NCBI GenBank assembly: GCA_013399015.1 | Contig: VWZX01004666.1 | Span: forward strand, 958,857 to 1,022,856 | DNA from: Galbula dea | Taxonomy: Eukaryota > Chordata > Aves > Piciformes > Galbulidae | Length of the DNA: 64,000 nucleotides | Reading direction: 5' to 3' | Shown here: piece by piece, positions 1 to 10,900 of the stretch | Position numbering within the stretch: position 1 is the stretch's first letter | Layout: each line of letters opens with the position of its first letter | Translations under genes and position numbers: made by a program | Notes under the pieces: generated by a model | The model's database searches: none | The model's input: only the letters and a program-made list of their open reading frames with translations | Told to the model about the DNA's origin: nothing

Positions 1-800
1 CAGCCCCCGGGCGCGGTGACAGCCGCCGCTCTCAAAATGAAGCTGCACTTGCCGGTCCGCGGTCGCTGCCTCCGCCCGCGACTCTGCGCTCCCCCTTTTT
101 TAAGCACAAACAATCGCTACTTCTGTTTCCTACGGACACGAAGCCGGTTTCTCTCTCTTCCCCCCCTCCCCCCCGTTTTTTTTTTTAACCTCATCAGCTT
201 TTTTTGAAAAGAAAAAAAATTTGAGCGCTTTTTGAGTTGAAACACCCGCCCACATTTTAACGGCAGAGATTTAAGGAGGCGCCGCGGAGTTACGGCCCGG
301 CCGGGCAGGAAGGCCTGCAGCGGCGAGCACCCGCCCCTCGCTCGGCCCCGGCCCCGGCCCCGGCCCCGGGCCCGCTCGCGGTTCCGGTCCAGGTCACGCA
401 GCACAGCACGGCGCGGCGGGGTGCGGCGCGGGGCGCGCCTTTTGTCGTTCCCCTTCCCGAGCAGCCTGGGTACGGCACTGCCCCGCCACAGTCATAATAG
501 TCAGGGTGCTTTTAGAAGGAGCGCTGCTGAGGCCTAGAACGGGAAAAAATAAGGGGAAGGGGAAAAAAATGAAAGGAAAAAGAGGTTTTAGCACCGGGAG
601 CCGCCGCGATCCGGCGGCAGGACAGGGGATCGCGGCGAGCTCGGTGGCTGAGAGGCCGGCCTGCCCCCGGGCGGTTTCCACCTGCCCGTGGGGGAGAGAA
701 CACGGCTCCGGCTCCGATCCCGGTCCCGCCGCCCTTGCTTGGCACCCCGCGGGTAGCGGCTCCGGGGCCGGGGTCCACTCCAGCAGCGGCGCGGGCTCCT
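1..800. promoter_or_regulatory. CpG island at the left edge, candidate downstream CDKN2C promoter
   Basis: The block is CG-dense, interrupted at about 170-270 by T-rich sequence. It contains a GGCCCC hexamer array at 344-367. No coding exon is recognisable. Given the head-to-head FAF1/CDKN2C arrangement of vertebrates, and the two promoters described for mammalian CDKN2C, this may be the promoter or 5' UTR of a minus-strand CDKN2C whose coding exons lie left of the window. The island is seen; the gene assignment is inference. Confidence 0.45.
344..367. repeat. GGCCCC hexamer array (four units; GGGGCC on the minus strand)
   Basis: Four perfect GGCCCC units follow each other directly, then a GGGCCCG remnant. 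Read on the minus strand this is (GGGGCC)4, a sequence able to form a G-quadruplex. Confidence 0.9.
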
Positions 801-3729
801 CTTCGTAAGGACAAGGTCAAGGATTAAGGGTCAATGTCAGGTTGTTTTAACGCTGGAAGGAGACCGTGCACGGCAGCGCTCATCGCTTTCCGCGATTCTG
901 GTGTCCTTGATTGATTTGAAAGTGCCATTTTGAGGGAGAAACGCTCCCAGCAACAGAGAAGACGTGAGGGCTTCGCTTCTCCTTCAAAGCGCGAGGAAGT
1001 GCCGATGGTACATTGCGATTTCATTCTCATTCTGCCTGACAGCATCTAGTGTCTTGAAACTGCTTTAATGTCAGGATTGTTTTAATTCTCAGGGACCTTC
1101 AGAAGGCTGAATTCGGCCCAAGTGAACCCTCCGAGAGGTAAGATGCAATGTCATGGCTCCCTGATAAGCACACGAAGCCGACCGGTCACAGACGCGATCT
1201 GCTCCTCTGTTTTCTGCGTGGACGCTACGGGAAAGTTAATTTGAATGTAAACAGGCGTGAGGCAGCTCGGGGAGGTGCATTGGTGAGGGAACCTGTCTGG
1301 CAGCGACATCGGCTCCTCCAGCGTTGCCCCGGAGGGGGTCCCGCTGCTGGCAGACGTGCAGGGGCCGTAGCCTGATGTAGAGCCAGAGAGAGAACCAGTC
1401 TTACAGGAATGGATCCGCAGCTCGGGCAGCTGGGGAAGTCGGTGTGACTTCGTCTGGCTCTCCTTCCAACTTGGTTTGCTTCAGGCTTCGACATTGCATT
1501 TTCCTGTACTGATTCCCCCTCCCACACTTGGTTTGTGAACGTACAACGGTGACATGCGATGAACTGCCTACATGCAGAGCAGGGAAAGCAGCTAAGTTCA
1601 AACTATCAACTGACCCACCCTCACACTCCCAGTAAAGGGGGGAGAAAAGCTCATATTTTTAAGGGCCTCATTGTGGTAATTCTCTGCCAGAAGTAATAGT
1701 GCTGAGTTTTGTTAAAAAAAAAAATTAGTGATAATCTCCCTCTAAGCTAACTCTAGAATGTATGTCTCTATAAATAGCATCCATGTATATAAGTATAGTT
1801 GCTTTTCTGCATAAGGAAGGAATTTATATCCAAAACTTGGAATATTCAATCAAATGCCTTATAAATTACTTATTTTGTGACTAATCAGTGCCTAAAATGC
1901 ATAGGCTTTGGTGGTGTTACCTGTTGCTAACTTACTGCAGAACTAGATTTGCAAGTCTTACAAGCAGTCCCCCATGATTTTTTTATTGGTTTATAGTTCA
2001 GAATAAAGCCTCCATCTTCTGTTAATTACACCATATAACAAAAATAATTCAGTGAAGTGTAGCCGGGGTGCTGCGGGCCTCCTGCAAGAAAAGCTGCCTG
2101 GCCAGAAAGTGCTGTCAAACCTTCTTCACCCAGCGGCTCTGTCAGAAATCTTTGCAGAAAGTAGCTCGTTAATCCTGATCGTTTCCTCTCAACAGTCCTG
2201 CTAAAACAGAAAGATCGTCTCTAAAATCAGCATTAAAAAAACACATTCTGAAGGGAGGTATTATCGCTGGGCATTGCAAGGAGTAAAATAAGCGAGTGTC
2301 CCTCCTGCTTTCTAATTTGTCTGGCACTCGGACAAAAACTAAACCCACCTCGGGTGGCTTGGAGCTAGGGGTTGTGAGAAGGAGAATAGAAACTTTGACT
2401 GTGACTTGAATGCAGACTTCCTGCGATGTGGGACACGTGCAGCTTTTCACCTTTTCTTCACGTTCTGGATCAAATCCTTCCTGGTTTGATCTAACGTAGA
2501 TATCATTAATTAAAATATGACTGTAAACGCCGTGTAACTAATCTTAACAACATACCTATAGCTTCAGTTCGTGCCAGGAATTAATTGGCTTCATTCCAGT
2601 TCCTAAAACTTGCTTTTCAGACTTTATTATAGTCACTCTCTAGTAATGTGTGGGTGGATTTGTTTGTAATTTAGCATAGGCTGTCCCTGGCACTGCACCA
2701 TACCTCGTACGTAGTACGGAACTGTCTGCAACACCGAACGGGATAAAAAAGAGAAGGGCAGGTGTGAGGGCAATTACTTTATCATCCCTCCGGTCGGTGG
2801 TAGGGAGCTCGAACTGTTAAGCTAACGTCAGCGGGCAATAAAAACATCTCGGCAAACCCTGCCAACATAAACTAGAGCAGGAACACGATGAAGTATAAAA
2901 TCCACCGTCTCTGACGCTCTGGCTTCGCAGCGTTAAGAGGCGTTTCACCGTGGCCTCAACGCGTCTGGAGATCCGGAACGGCTCCGCCGCCGCCAGACCT
3001 CCGCCCCAGGCGCCCTCAAGTCGACGTTCCCCAGCAGCGACCGCAAACAGGCTTTGAAAATTTCCAGGAGTACTTTTCTTGGGAACACGGGCCATGCTGA
3101 AGGTACAGTTTTAATCTTCCGCACACAGCGCTGGTTCGCTCTCTTCCCCACTGACGGATCCCGCCGCAGTGGCGTCTCCCCACAGCTCTCCGTGGTGTCA
3201 GCCCGGCTTCTGCGGCAGGCAGGAGGGAGCTCGCAGGCTGTGGAAAAAATCGTGTAAAACCCTCACGGATGAAAGAGACAAAAACCCAAACAGACAGACA
3301 AAACAATAAAACCTGTGTTTCCTAAAAACGGCAAAATAGCTCCACTTAAAAATATAATCACGTAGCTTTATTAGCCAAGAGGGAGAATGCTCAATGTATC
3401 TGTGACCTTAGGTAGCTGTGACACCCATGCAAAGAGTAGAACAAAAAATACTGGAGCAAATTCGTGTCCGAATGCACATTTGTGTTTAACGTCAGTGCCA
3501 AGGGGACAGGAGAACGGCACAAGGCTGTAGGAGGCAGACTTAAAAAGCATTAATTACAGTTAGATTTGCATTACTTTAAAAAAAATTTATTTGTGGTATA
3601 TAACACAATTGCATCTTACAGTGCTGAAGTGCTAAGCTGGAGGGCGGCTGTGCAGATGACGGTCTGTTGGCTCAGAAACCGGTGAAAATTGCTTTTCCTC
3701 CTTAGAGATAAGTACGAAGACGTGGAAAA
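801..3729. other. Intergenic region between the two islands
   Basis: No convincing exon was seen. The sequence is mixed-composition DNA, with moderately CG-rich blocks at about 1140-1440 and 2920-3240 and AT-rich stretches at about 1650-2050 and 3290-3650. The 2920-3240 block might hold a non-coding exon of a minus-strand transcript from the FAF1 island, but no splice model can be defended. Open frames here do not resemble known proteins. Confidence 0.5.
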
Positions 3730-4543
3730 CAACTGTTTTACCGAGAGCCCCCCGGCATCAGTGCGTTCCCTTCGCCCGGGGAGGTTCGGGTACTCAGCGA
3801 GTACAACGTTACGGGTTGTCAGAGCAGACGCAAACCACTCTGGAGACTAATTCACAGTATTCGCTGATGCCACCCCGATCCCGCCAGCTCCTCTGTCACG
3901 GAGGCGCGGATGGATGTCCTGCTTCTGTACGGGGAGGCAGAGCCGCCCTCCGGCCGCCGGCTGCAGCGGCTCTTTTTTTCCCCCGCCCCGACTGGCAGAC
4001 CCGGCCCGGACTCGCTGTTGCCAGGGCCTCGCCGCCCCGTTAGGCCGCGGCCGGCGGCAAAGCCCAGCCGGGCCAGCCCGCGTCGCTGCCGGGCCCGGGG
4101 AGCCTCCGCCACCTGCCGCCAATTGCCGGCGACGCGGTGGGGCTGTAAAGGTGTCAGCCCCCGGTGCAACGCTACCACCGGACGAGCCGAGATAGGGGCC
4201 AGAGCTGCTCCCCAGCTCTGAGGCCGGGCTGGGGCAGGGGCCGCAGCCGCTGCTCCACGGAGGCTGAGGTGGTCCATCCCCTAAGGAGAGGCCTAAGCGC
4301 GGGCCGCGGGCTCCCTCAGCCGCTCAGTGCGGACCGGCCCCCGCCACCCGGCGTCGGCACCTTCCACCGGGCAGTAGTGCGGGCTCGCGGGAGTCAGGGT
4401 CGGAATAAGGGTCGCGGCCGGTGCGGGGCCCGCGGTCACGGCGCACTGCCGGAAAGGCTCGGCCCCTCCCCCTCCCCGGTTTCGCGAGCGCTTGACAGGA
4501 GGGTAGTCACGTGTCGGCCGCAAAGCGCCTCTTTGCGACCTCA

Positions 4544-4630
4544 ATGACAGGCAAAATGTGCGACAGGCGCTATAGAGGCAGGGAGGGAGCGGCATTGCCT
4601 CCTCCTCCTTCTCTCTGGGCCAGCCGCTGA
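4544..4630 (+). promoter_or_regulatory. Possible longer upstream ORF (28 codons)
   Basis: An ATG at 4544 opens 28 codons closed by TGA at 4628-4630, in the same frame as FAF1 but terminated well before it. It is relevant only if transcription starts upstream of 4544. The encoded peptide is unremarkable. Confidence 0.3.
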
Positions 4631-4765
4631 GGCAGTTCTGCCCGCTCCAGCCCCCCAGTCGCCTCTCCCCTCCTTTCTCCCCTTCTCCGCCTGCCGCCGC
4701 CGCCGAGCTGCCAGGTGGGCCGGCCCGGGGGCGCCGCGGGAGCCCGAGAGGAACCCGGCGCCTCG

Positions 4766-4777
4766 ATGAGCTCCTAG
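4766..4777 (+). promoter_or_regulatory. Minimal upstream ORF in the FAF1 5' leader
   Basis: ATG AGC TCC TAG forms a three-codon uORF ending 81 bases before the FAF1 ATG, in the same frame. Its context is moderate (C at -3, A at +4). It lies within the expected 5' UTR and could modestly affect scanning. Whether it is transcribed depends on the unmapped start site. Confidence 0.5.
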
Positions 4778-4858
4778 CTCCCACCCTGTCCCGTCCTTGC
4801 CGGCAGCAGCTCCAGGTGCGCGGGGTTCAGAGCAGAGCCAGGGACGCAGCTGGCTGCA

Positions 4859-4903
4859 ATGGCGTCCAACATGGACCGAGAAATGATATTGGCTGATTTC
4901 CAG
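4859..4903 (+). CDS. FAF1: FAF1 coding exon 1 (residues 1-15)
   Basis: The exon encodes the conserved N-terminus beginning MASNMDREMILADFQ, the first helix of the UBA domain. The ATG at 4859 has G at -3 and G at +4, a good Kozak context. The frame upstream is closed by TAG at 4775-4777 with no intervening in-frame ATG, so the start cannot lie further 5' in this exon. Met5 and Met9 are possible weaker starts. The exon ends CAG and is followed by the donor gtaaat at 4904 (phase 0). It lies at the right edge of the CpG island. Confidence 0.97.
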
Positions 4904-7900
4904 GTAAATTGAAGCCGCCGCCGCCACAAGACTGTGGCCTCTCGCTGCTTTTCTCTTTCTCCTCGTTGCCGTGCTGTTTGTTCTTTGTGGGAAGGTCCAG
5001 GGTGGTGGGTGTGAAGCCCACCCTCCAAAGCCTCCGCTTTCTTTCTTTCTTTGTTTTTGTTTTTTTTTTTTTTTTTTTTTTTTTTTTGGANTTCAGAAAC
5101 GGGGAACATGTGCCCTCTTCTCTCAAGGTGCGTGAACAAAATGTCTTCTTTAACTTAGCGTCGGTTTTTAATAATAATAAAAAAAAGCTTTTTCATCTAC
5201 TTTGTTTGTTCCAACCCTCCACAACCACCCAGATCCTGGGACAGCTGAGAGCCAGCTCACTTGGAAGAGGCAAATGCCAGGGAGGATACAAACCTCATCA
5301 CTCCTCATGATTTGTCACCGTGTTTGTAGTGAATCACTTGCTGGTGCTACAGATTAACGCTAACAGAGGTGTTTCCATTATAACATCAACACTAACTCCA
5401 TGGTTGCCTCAGCCTATGACTGTTGTAATGACGGTAAAACTTCTAACCTCGTTCCAAACAACAACATGTTTGCGTAGAAGGGAGGAATATGCCCTTAAAA
5501 GTTGCTTGTATCTTCCCTCATCCCTACAAAAGGGTTAGAATTTAACGTCAAACTCTTAAATCTTATTTTAAGAATAAAGTCTTTCTCTATAAAAGTGATG
5601 TGTTCAGTAGCCTGCTTAATCTGTTTAGTATATTGCTTGTTTTAATACTGTTTTCCTAAGAACAAGTAAACAAACAAGTGGAAGATACCTGCATTTGAAA
5701 TAGTGGGGAGAGCCAAAAGCAGCTTGGAAGGTACCAGGTTATATTGAATACGTTTCTTTAATAATATATATATTTTAAGCTTTCTCCACTTGCAGTGGTG
5801 GTTCTTACATGGATAGGCTCCTGGATATTCTTGGACTGAATTGTAAAAGTGCTGTTTGTATATACAGGTTCTTAAAAGACAGTTTCTCAGCTGTTAGTGG
5901 TGAAACTATTAAATTGAGTTTTAAGAAAGTAATCTTTTCATTCACTCTGTGTGTGTATTTACCAGGAATGTTTCTTAGGAATTACAGGTGGGGTGACTGT
6001 AGTGTACATTATGTAATTCAGCTTTTGCAAAGGGTATCTGCTGTCTCGCTGACGTAACACATGGAGTTCCCAGTTGGTAGCAGGGAAGTGTTTTCCCTTT
6101 CTGCACCTGAGTGTCTTACACCCATATTTATTAAAATGTTTAACAAGTGTTTCTATAATGATCCTTTATTTTCTTTGCTTGGAGATACTTTTGTGTGTGT
6201 AAATAATGGTGTCTCAGTTTTAAGGCTGGGGTTTCATAAAGGAGTTCTTTCAGTAATAATACACTTTGTAAAAGGAAAACGGGACCTCAATTCTGCACTC
6301 GTAGTGGAGACAGACACATTATTAGCTGTAGCAGGTTTACATTCGGGAACCTCAGATGATGATTAACTTAGTGGCTGCTGATTGTAAGATTTTTCAGAAG
6401 AGTTTCAATTTGTATGCACTTTCCAAATCTTTAGTGTCAATGCTATTTTGCCGTTCTGCAGAATTTTTGTGCTTCTGTTTTGAAACCAGTTAATGAAGGT
6501 GTAAGACCAACTGCAGTGTTTGGTACCATGAAGACAAGTAAGTATTAATGCAAACTTGCAGATGGGTGGTGGAGTCACAGGAACCAGTTGTAGATCAAGG
6601 ATGACATAATGTGTCTGAACCTAGGACCCAGGAAATATTTTATCATATAAAATTACTTACTTAGAAAGAACCTAGACTTTTTCCTCCTGTATTTTTGGTT
6701 TTCTGTTTAGTCTTTTTTTTAAAATAGTGTGAACCTTCTGCCTGATTCTGAAACATGGAACTGTCAGTTGTCATACTGTTAAAGCCCATACTGTTAAAGC
6801 TTCAGATTAGTAAAGGCCAATGCAAGTCATTTTTAGGCCTCGTGTCCTTAGACTGTTACAAAACGGTAAAGGATTTGGGGTATTTTAAATACTTGATGGA
6901 ATTTATGACTCGTTCACTAAGAACTTAAAATGCAAAATGAAACATTATGTGCTAAATAGTTCTGCATGATTTTCCCTTCTATATTTTCTGTACATTTGAA
7001 TTAATAAATATGTTTCTCAGAGTTCTGCTGCCATCTTCTATATCTGTGTGAGGTATCTTGCTGAAGAATGTTGTGTGCACTGGAAATGTTAAAAGCAAAT
7101 CTTTGTAATTTTGTTCAGCTGAATATTTGCTGAATTAAACTGGGAGGAAAACTTCCATTGCCATTTCACTCTTACCTTTCCCAAGTTATGTTTGAGAGGG
7201 ATGGTGCAGTGGTCTTTGAACTTTTAAAACTTGAGAGTTTTCCCTTCCCATAAAAAATTTTCAGTGAAGTCATAATTATACTGGTGTCTGGTGCTTTTGG
7301 AAGCTTTCATGGACTTTTTATCTTTGAAAGCCATTTGGGATTCTGCCATTGGTTTCAACTAGAGCAGGGTCTCTTATTGAATTTGGATTTACCTTTTAGC
7401 TCTGATTGTTGTAAGAGGTTACTTTTGCATTCTGAGGTGCTAAAGAGAAATACTTTAAAATATTTTGTATATATACATACACATACAAATAGTGTATAAT
7501 TTTATAAAATATTTTAACTGTAGAGTAAAACCCAGTAAGTGACTTTTTTCCTAATGTCTCGAAACAATTTAAGGCTGTTCTGTGTGTTTTATAATGGTTT
7601 TCTTTCCTTCCCCTGTTTTAATGAGGCTACTGTCTGCTACCCAGGGAATACAAAGTATGTATTCATACATGTGGGCTGCATGAGCAACCTGTCTAACTTT
7701 TCCTTCTTAGGCACTCACTTAGGAATGATTATGCAGAAGCTTAGCTTTACACATGAGTAGTTTGGTTTTGGTGGAACTAGCTAAAATAGTGGCGTTAAGT
7801 GCACAGGCAAGTTTTAGCTGTTTTTACTGAATGCAATTCAGAATTTCTCCACAAAGTGTCATTGGCATATAGGAAAGAAGGCCTAACAACTTGTGTTTGT

Positions 7901-10900
7901 AGCATAAGTCCTTTACAAAGGTAGCTGCATGTGAACTGGTAAAAGGGTGATGCTGCAACATACCTCGTGTACTGGGGGAAGTAAGGGCATATAATTTGTA
8001 CCAATTTTTGTTACCATCTCTGTTCTTTTGTGTGTTTGTGTTTAACTGCAAAATGTGCTGCTGTCTCCAGTGGGATATCAGGTCATATGATAGAAATGCA
8101 TTCATGATCTATGCTGTCTGAGGTTCACCTTTTTTTAAAGGAATCTTTATTTTTTTTAAATTGCAAAGTTCAGTGGCATTGAACTTACTTAAACTGACAT
8201 AGTTAAACTGTTCAGGAATGAAGAGCTGTCTTGTGAGTATAGGCAGAAATGTCAGCCATTGATCTTTTTGAGTGCTGGCACCTTTACTCTTGTTTTTACA
8301 ACTTCATGTAGGGTGGGGACTAAAAGTAGCAAGAGTTGTGATAATAGTTTTTGTCTTCAGAAGTTATGGCCACCAGTAGGACCACTTTGTTCATGCTAGG
8401 TGATTGTCTTTACAGTAATTTTAAGTGTGGTGTGGGCCTAAGGACTGGAGCATTATGGGAGTTGCCGGCTCCTGGGTGTCCACCTCTTATGAGAGCATCT
8501 GGCACAAGAAGATTCAGAAGGAAATTTTTAATAGAATTCACATTTTTTTATTGACAAACAAATAAGTAGCTTGAGATTTTTGTCTTGGTGGGAAGATTTT
8601 GGAATGTAATGGCAAAACTCAAAAATCATAGAATCGCAGAATGGCCTGCGATGGAAGGGATATTAAAGATCATCTAATTCAACCCCCCCTGCCATTGGCA
8701 GGGATGCCATACACTAGACCAGGTTGCCCAGGGCCACATCCAGCCTGGCCTTGAACACTGCCAGGGATGGGGCATCCACAACCTCTCTGGGCAACCTATT
8801 CCAGTGCTTAACCACCCTCTGGGAAAAGAATCTCCTAATTTCTAGTCTAAATCTCCCCTCCTTCAGCTTATATCCATTCCTCCTTGTCCTGTTGCAATCT
8901 GACCAGCTGAAAAGTCTCTTCCCCTCTGTCTTGTAATCCTCCTGTAGGTACTGAAAGGCTGTTGTAAGGTCCCCCCTAAAATCCTTGCTTTCCTTGAAAC
9001 AACAAATACCTATTTTCTTCTCCCTTCTGTCTTTCATCTATGTTCATTGTAAAACAAAGTTGTGTGAGGGTTTTTAAAAAATTTAAATTTTTTTAAAACC
9101 TGCTTTGGTATGATCCACATACATGTATTTAAAAATGCCTTTTTTCCCCCCAATTTCACCTTTGTGTCAGTCTTTTTCATAAAAAGAAGTTTGTGGGAGG
9201 AGCAGGGGGGAATTGGGAAGGAAGAACCTCATTGCCCTCAATTACAGAAAGGTGAGAAAACATGTTAGCTAATCATGTTTTAAGTTATAAAATTGACCAT
9301 GACATTGATACATCAGGTTATTGTTTCTTTATTTTTATTTTTTGTTGAGATTTAACCATAATTCAAACTTGTTTCCTTCTGGAGTGGCTAAAACTAAAGA
9401 AACTGGAGAATCTTTTTCACTTGGAAATTAACACAGTGCAGTTAAGTAACTGACAAGATAAGCTTTAAAGTGCTTTTTTTGGTGGTTATGAAAACATCTT
9501 TTCTGCTTCAGCTCTGTACAGGATTATCTCTGTTATGCACACTGTTTTCACTGTCTAACAGTCTGTGTGCACAATTTACATGTGTTTTTTTTTTTTGAGG
9601 GTGTGTTAAGGGAGCTCTGCTTGCTTCTCTGTGTTGGCATGCTGGCTCAGGTTTTCAGTCACCTCTAAGTTATTGCAAATATGAAAATTTGATGGGTGAA
9701 AAAGGTAGGCACATATAGAAATAATTTTGAGTCAGTCCTCTTGATTCTTACCCTATACTGTGTCTTATGCTGGGGGCTGGAAAGAGTTTTCTGTAAGAGA
9801 AAATGATCCACTAAGGGGTTTTGAACAAATAGGAAAGTTGATGTCCTTGATGATGATTTCTGAAAGAAAAGGTGTTTTGTCATTAAGGCACTGGAGCAGA
9901 AAGGGTTGTTCTTGATTTCTTTGCAGACTTTCTGTGAAGTGTTTGGCAATTCACTTGGAACAAGAGATCCTTGATAAAAGACAGGTGCTGAAAAGACTTC
10001 CAGTCAAAGTTTGAATCTTTGGAAAATGTCCTTCAACTTATGTTTAAGGTCCTTGGAGGCCTCAATTTTTACCAGCAGCTTTCTCTGTGCAGCTACATAT
10101 CTGGTTTTGTATGTGTTCAGATCTCTCTGAGCCTAAAGCCTCAGTCTTGCTCATAGAAAACCATTATCTTGCATGACCTCTGTGTAGAGTATGGTGTGGT
10201 GGGTGCACACCAGCTGGACTCAGCTCTGCAGCTCTCTCCCTAGTAGTCAGAAGGAAATCTGGTATCAGTGTTAGTGATGGGAAGGTTTGTTTCTTCATAC
10301 ACTCATACTGGTATCTTTAGGTAAAAGTGGACTCTGTTAGGTTTCTAATAGGCAGGTGCCAGGATGCTCAGCACTGCTTCACCTGACCATTTGTTGGATG
10401 TTATTATATCCTTAGCTAAATATGGAAATAATTAACAGGGCTGTTTTTCTCTGTAAAAACGGGTTTTAGGACAGTAGAATGTTGAAGTTCATACCTATGA
10501 GGCCTCTCAATTTACATTTTTAATTACAATTACCCTTAATCCTTATAGCTTTTTATCACATGGTATAATTTTGTACATTACACAGTCAGTAACAACTTTG
10601 GGACTGCTAGGTGAACCTCTTGTTTTGCAACACAGTTGGTTTTGTTTGCTGTAAATGGCTTTAGGGTCAAGAGATATGATAAAGTACTGTGTGCTTAGTG
10701 TGTTTTTGTTTGGTTATTTTGATTATTGTTGTCTGCTACAAGGACTGTTGCTTCTATTAATTTGTTCTTTGTGTGTTTCTGAACAATCTCTTCTATTAAT
10801 TTGTTCTTTTTAATATCTTTAGATACTTTTAGACTCAGCTGTAATCATGAAGGTCATTTTCATCAGAATAAAGCTAGTTTGATTTACTAGTCACCTTTCT

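Larger units (their letters stand above)
3730..4858. promoter_or_regulatory. CpG island: FAF1 promoter and 5' UTR, likely bidirectional
   Basis: The block is very rich in CG dinucleotides and G+C, in sharp contrast to the AT-rich introns, and runs into FAF1 exon 1. No TATA box is obvious. It contains a CACGTG E-box at 4508-4513 (GTCACGTG context) and C-rich Sp1/KLF-like tracts near 4460-4480. The transcription start was not determined; the 5' UTR is probably some 200-350 bases ending at 4858. In mammals FAF1 is head-to-head with CDKN2C within about a kilobase, so this island may also drive a minus-strand transcript. That last point is inference. Confidence 0.75.

Noticed and set aside
1093..1137. 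Exon-like 45 bases between tttaattctcag and gtaaga on the + strand
   Set aside because: The splice signals are decent, but no coding match or partner exon is visible; such pairs are common by chance.
2817..3095. 92-codon minus-strand frame in a CpG-rich block
   Set aside because: No resemblance to CDKN2C or another known protein; high GC content makes long open frames likely.
3852..4784. Several 90-160 codon frames on both strands around the FAF1 promoter
   Set aside because: Pro/Arg/Ala/Gly-rich frames typical of CpG islands; they overlap each other and the FAF1 leader.
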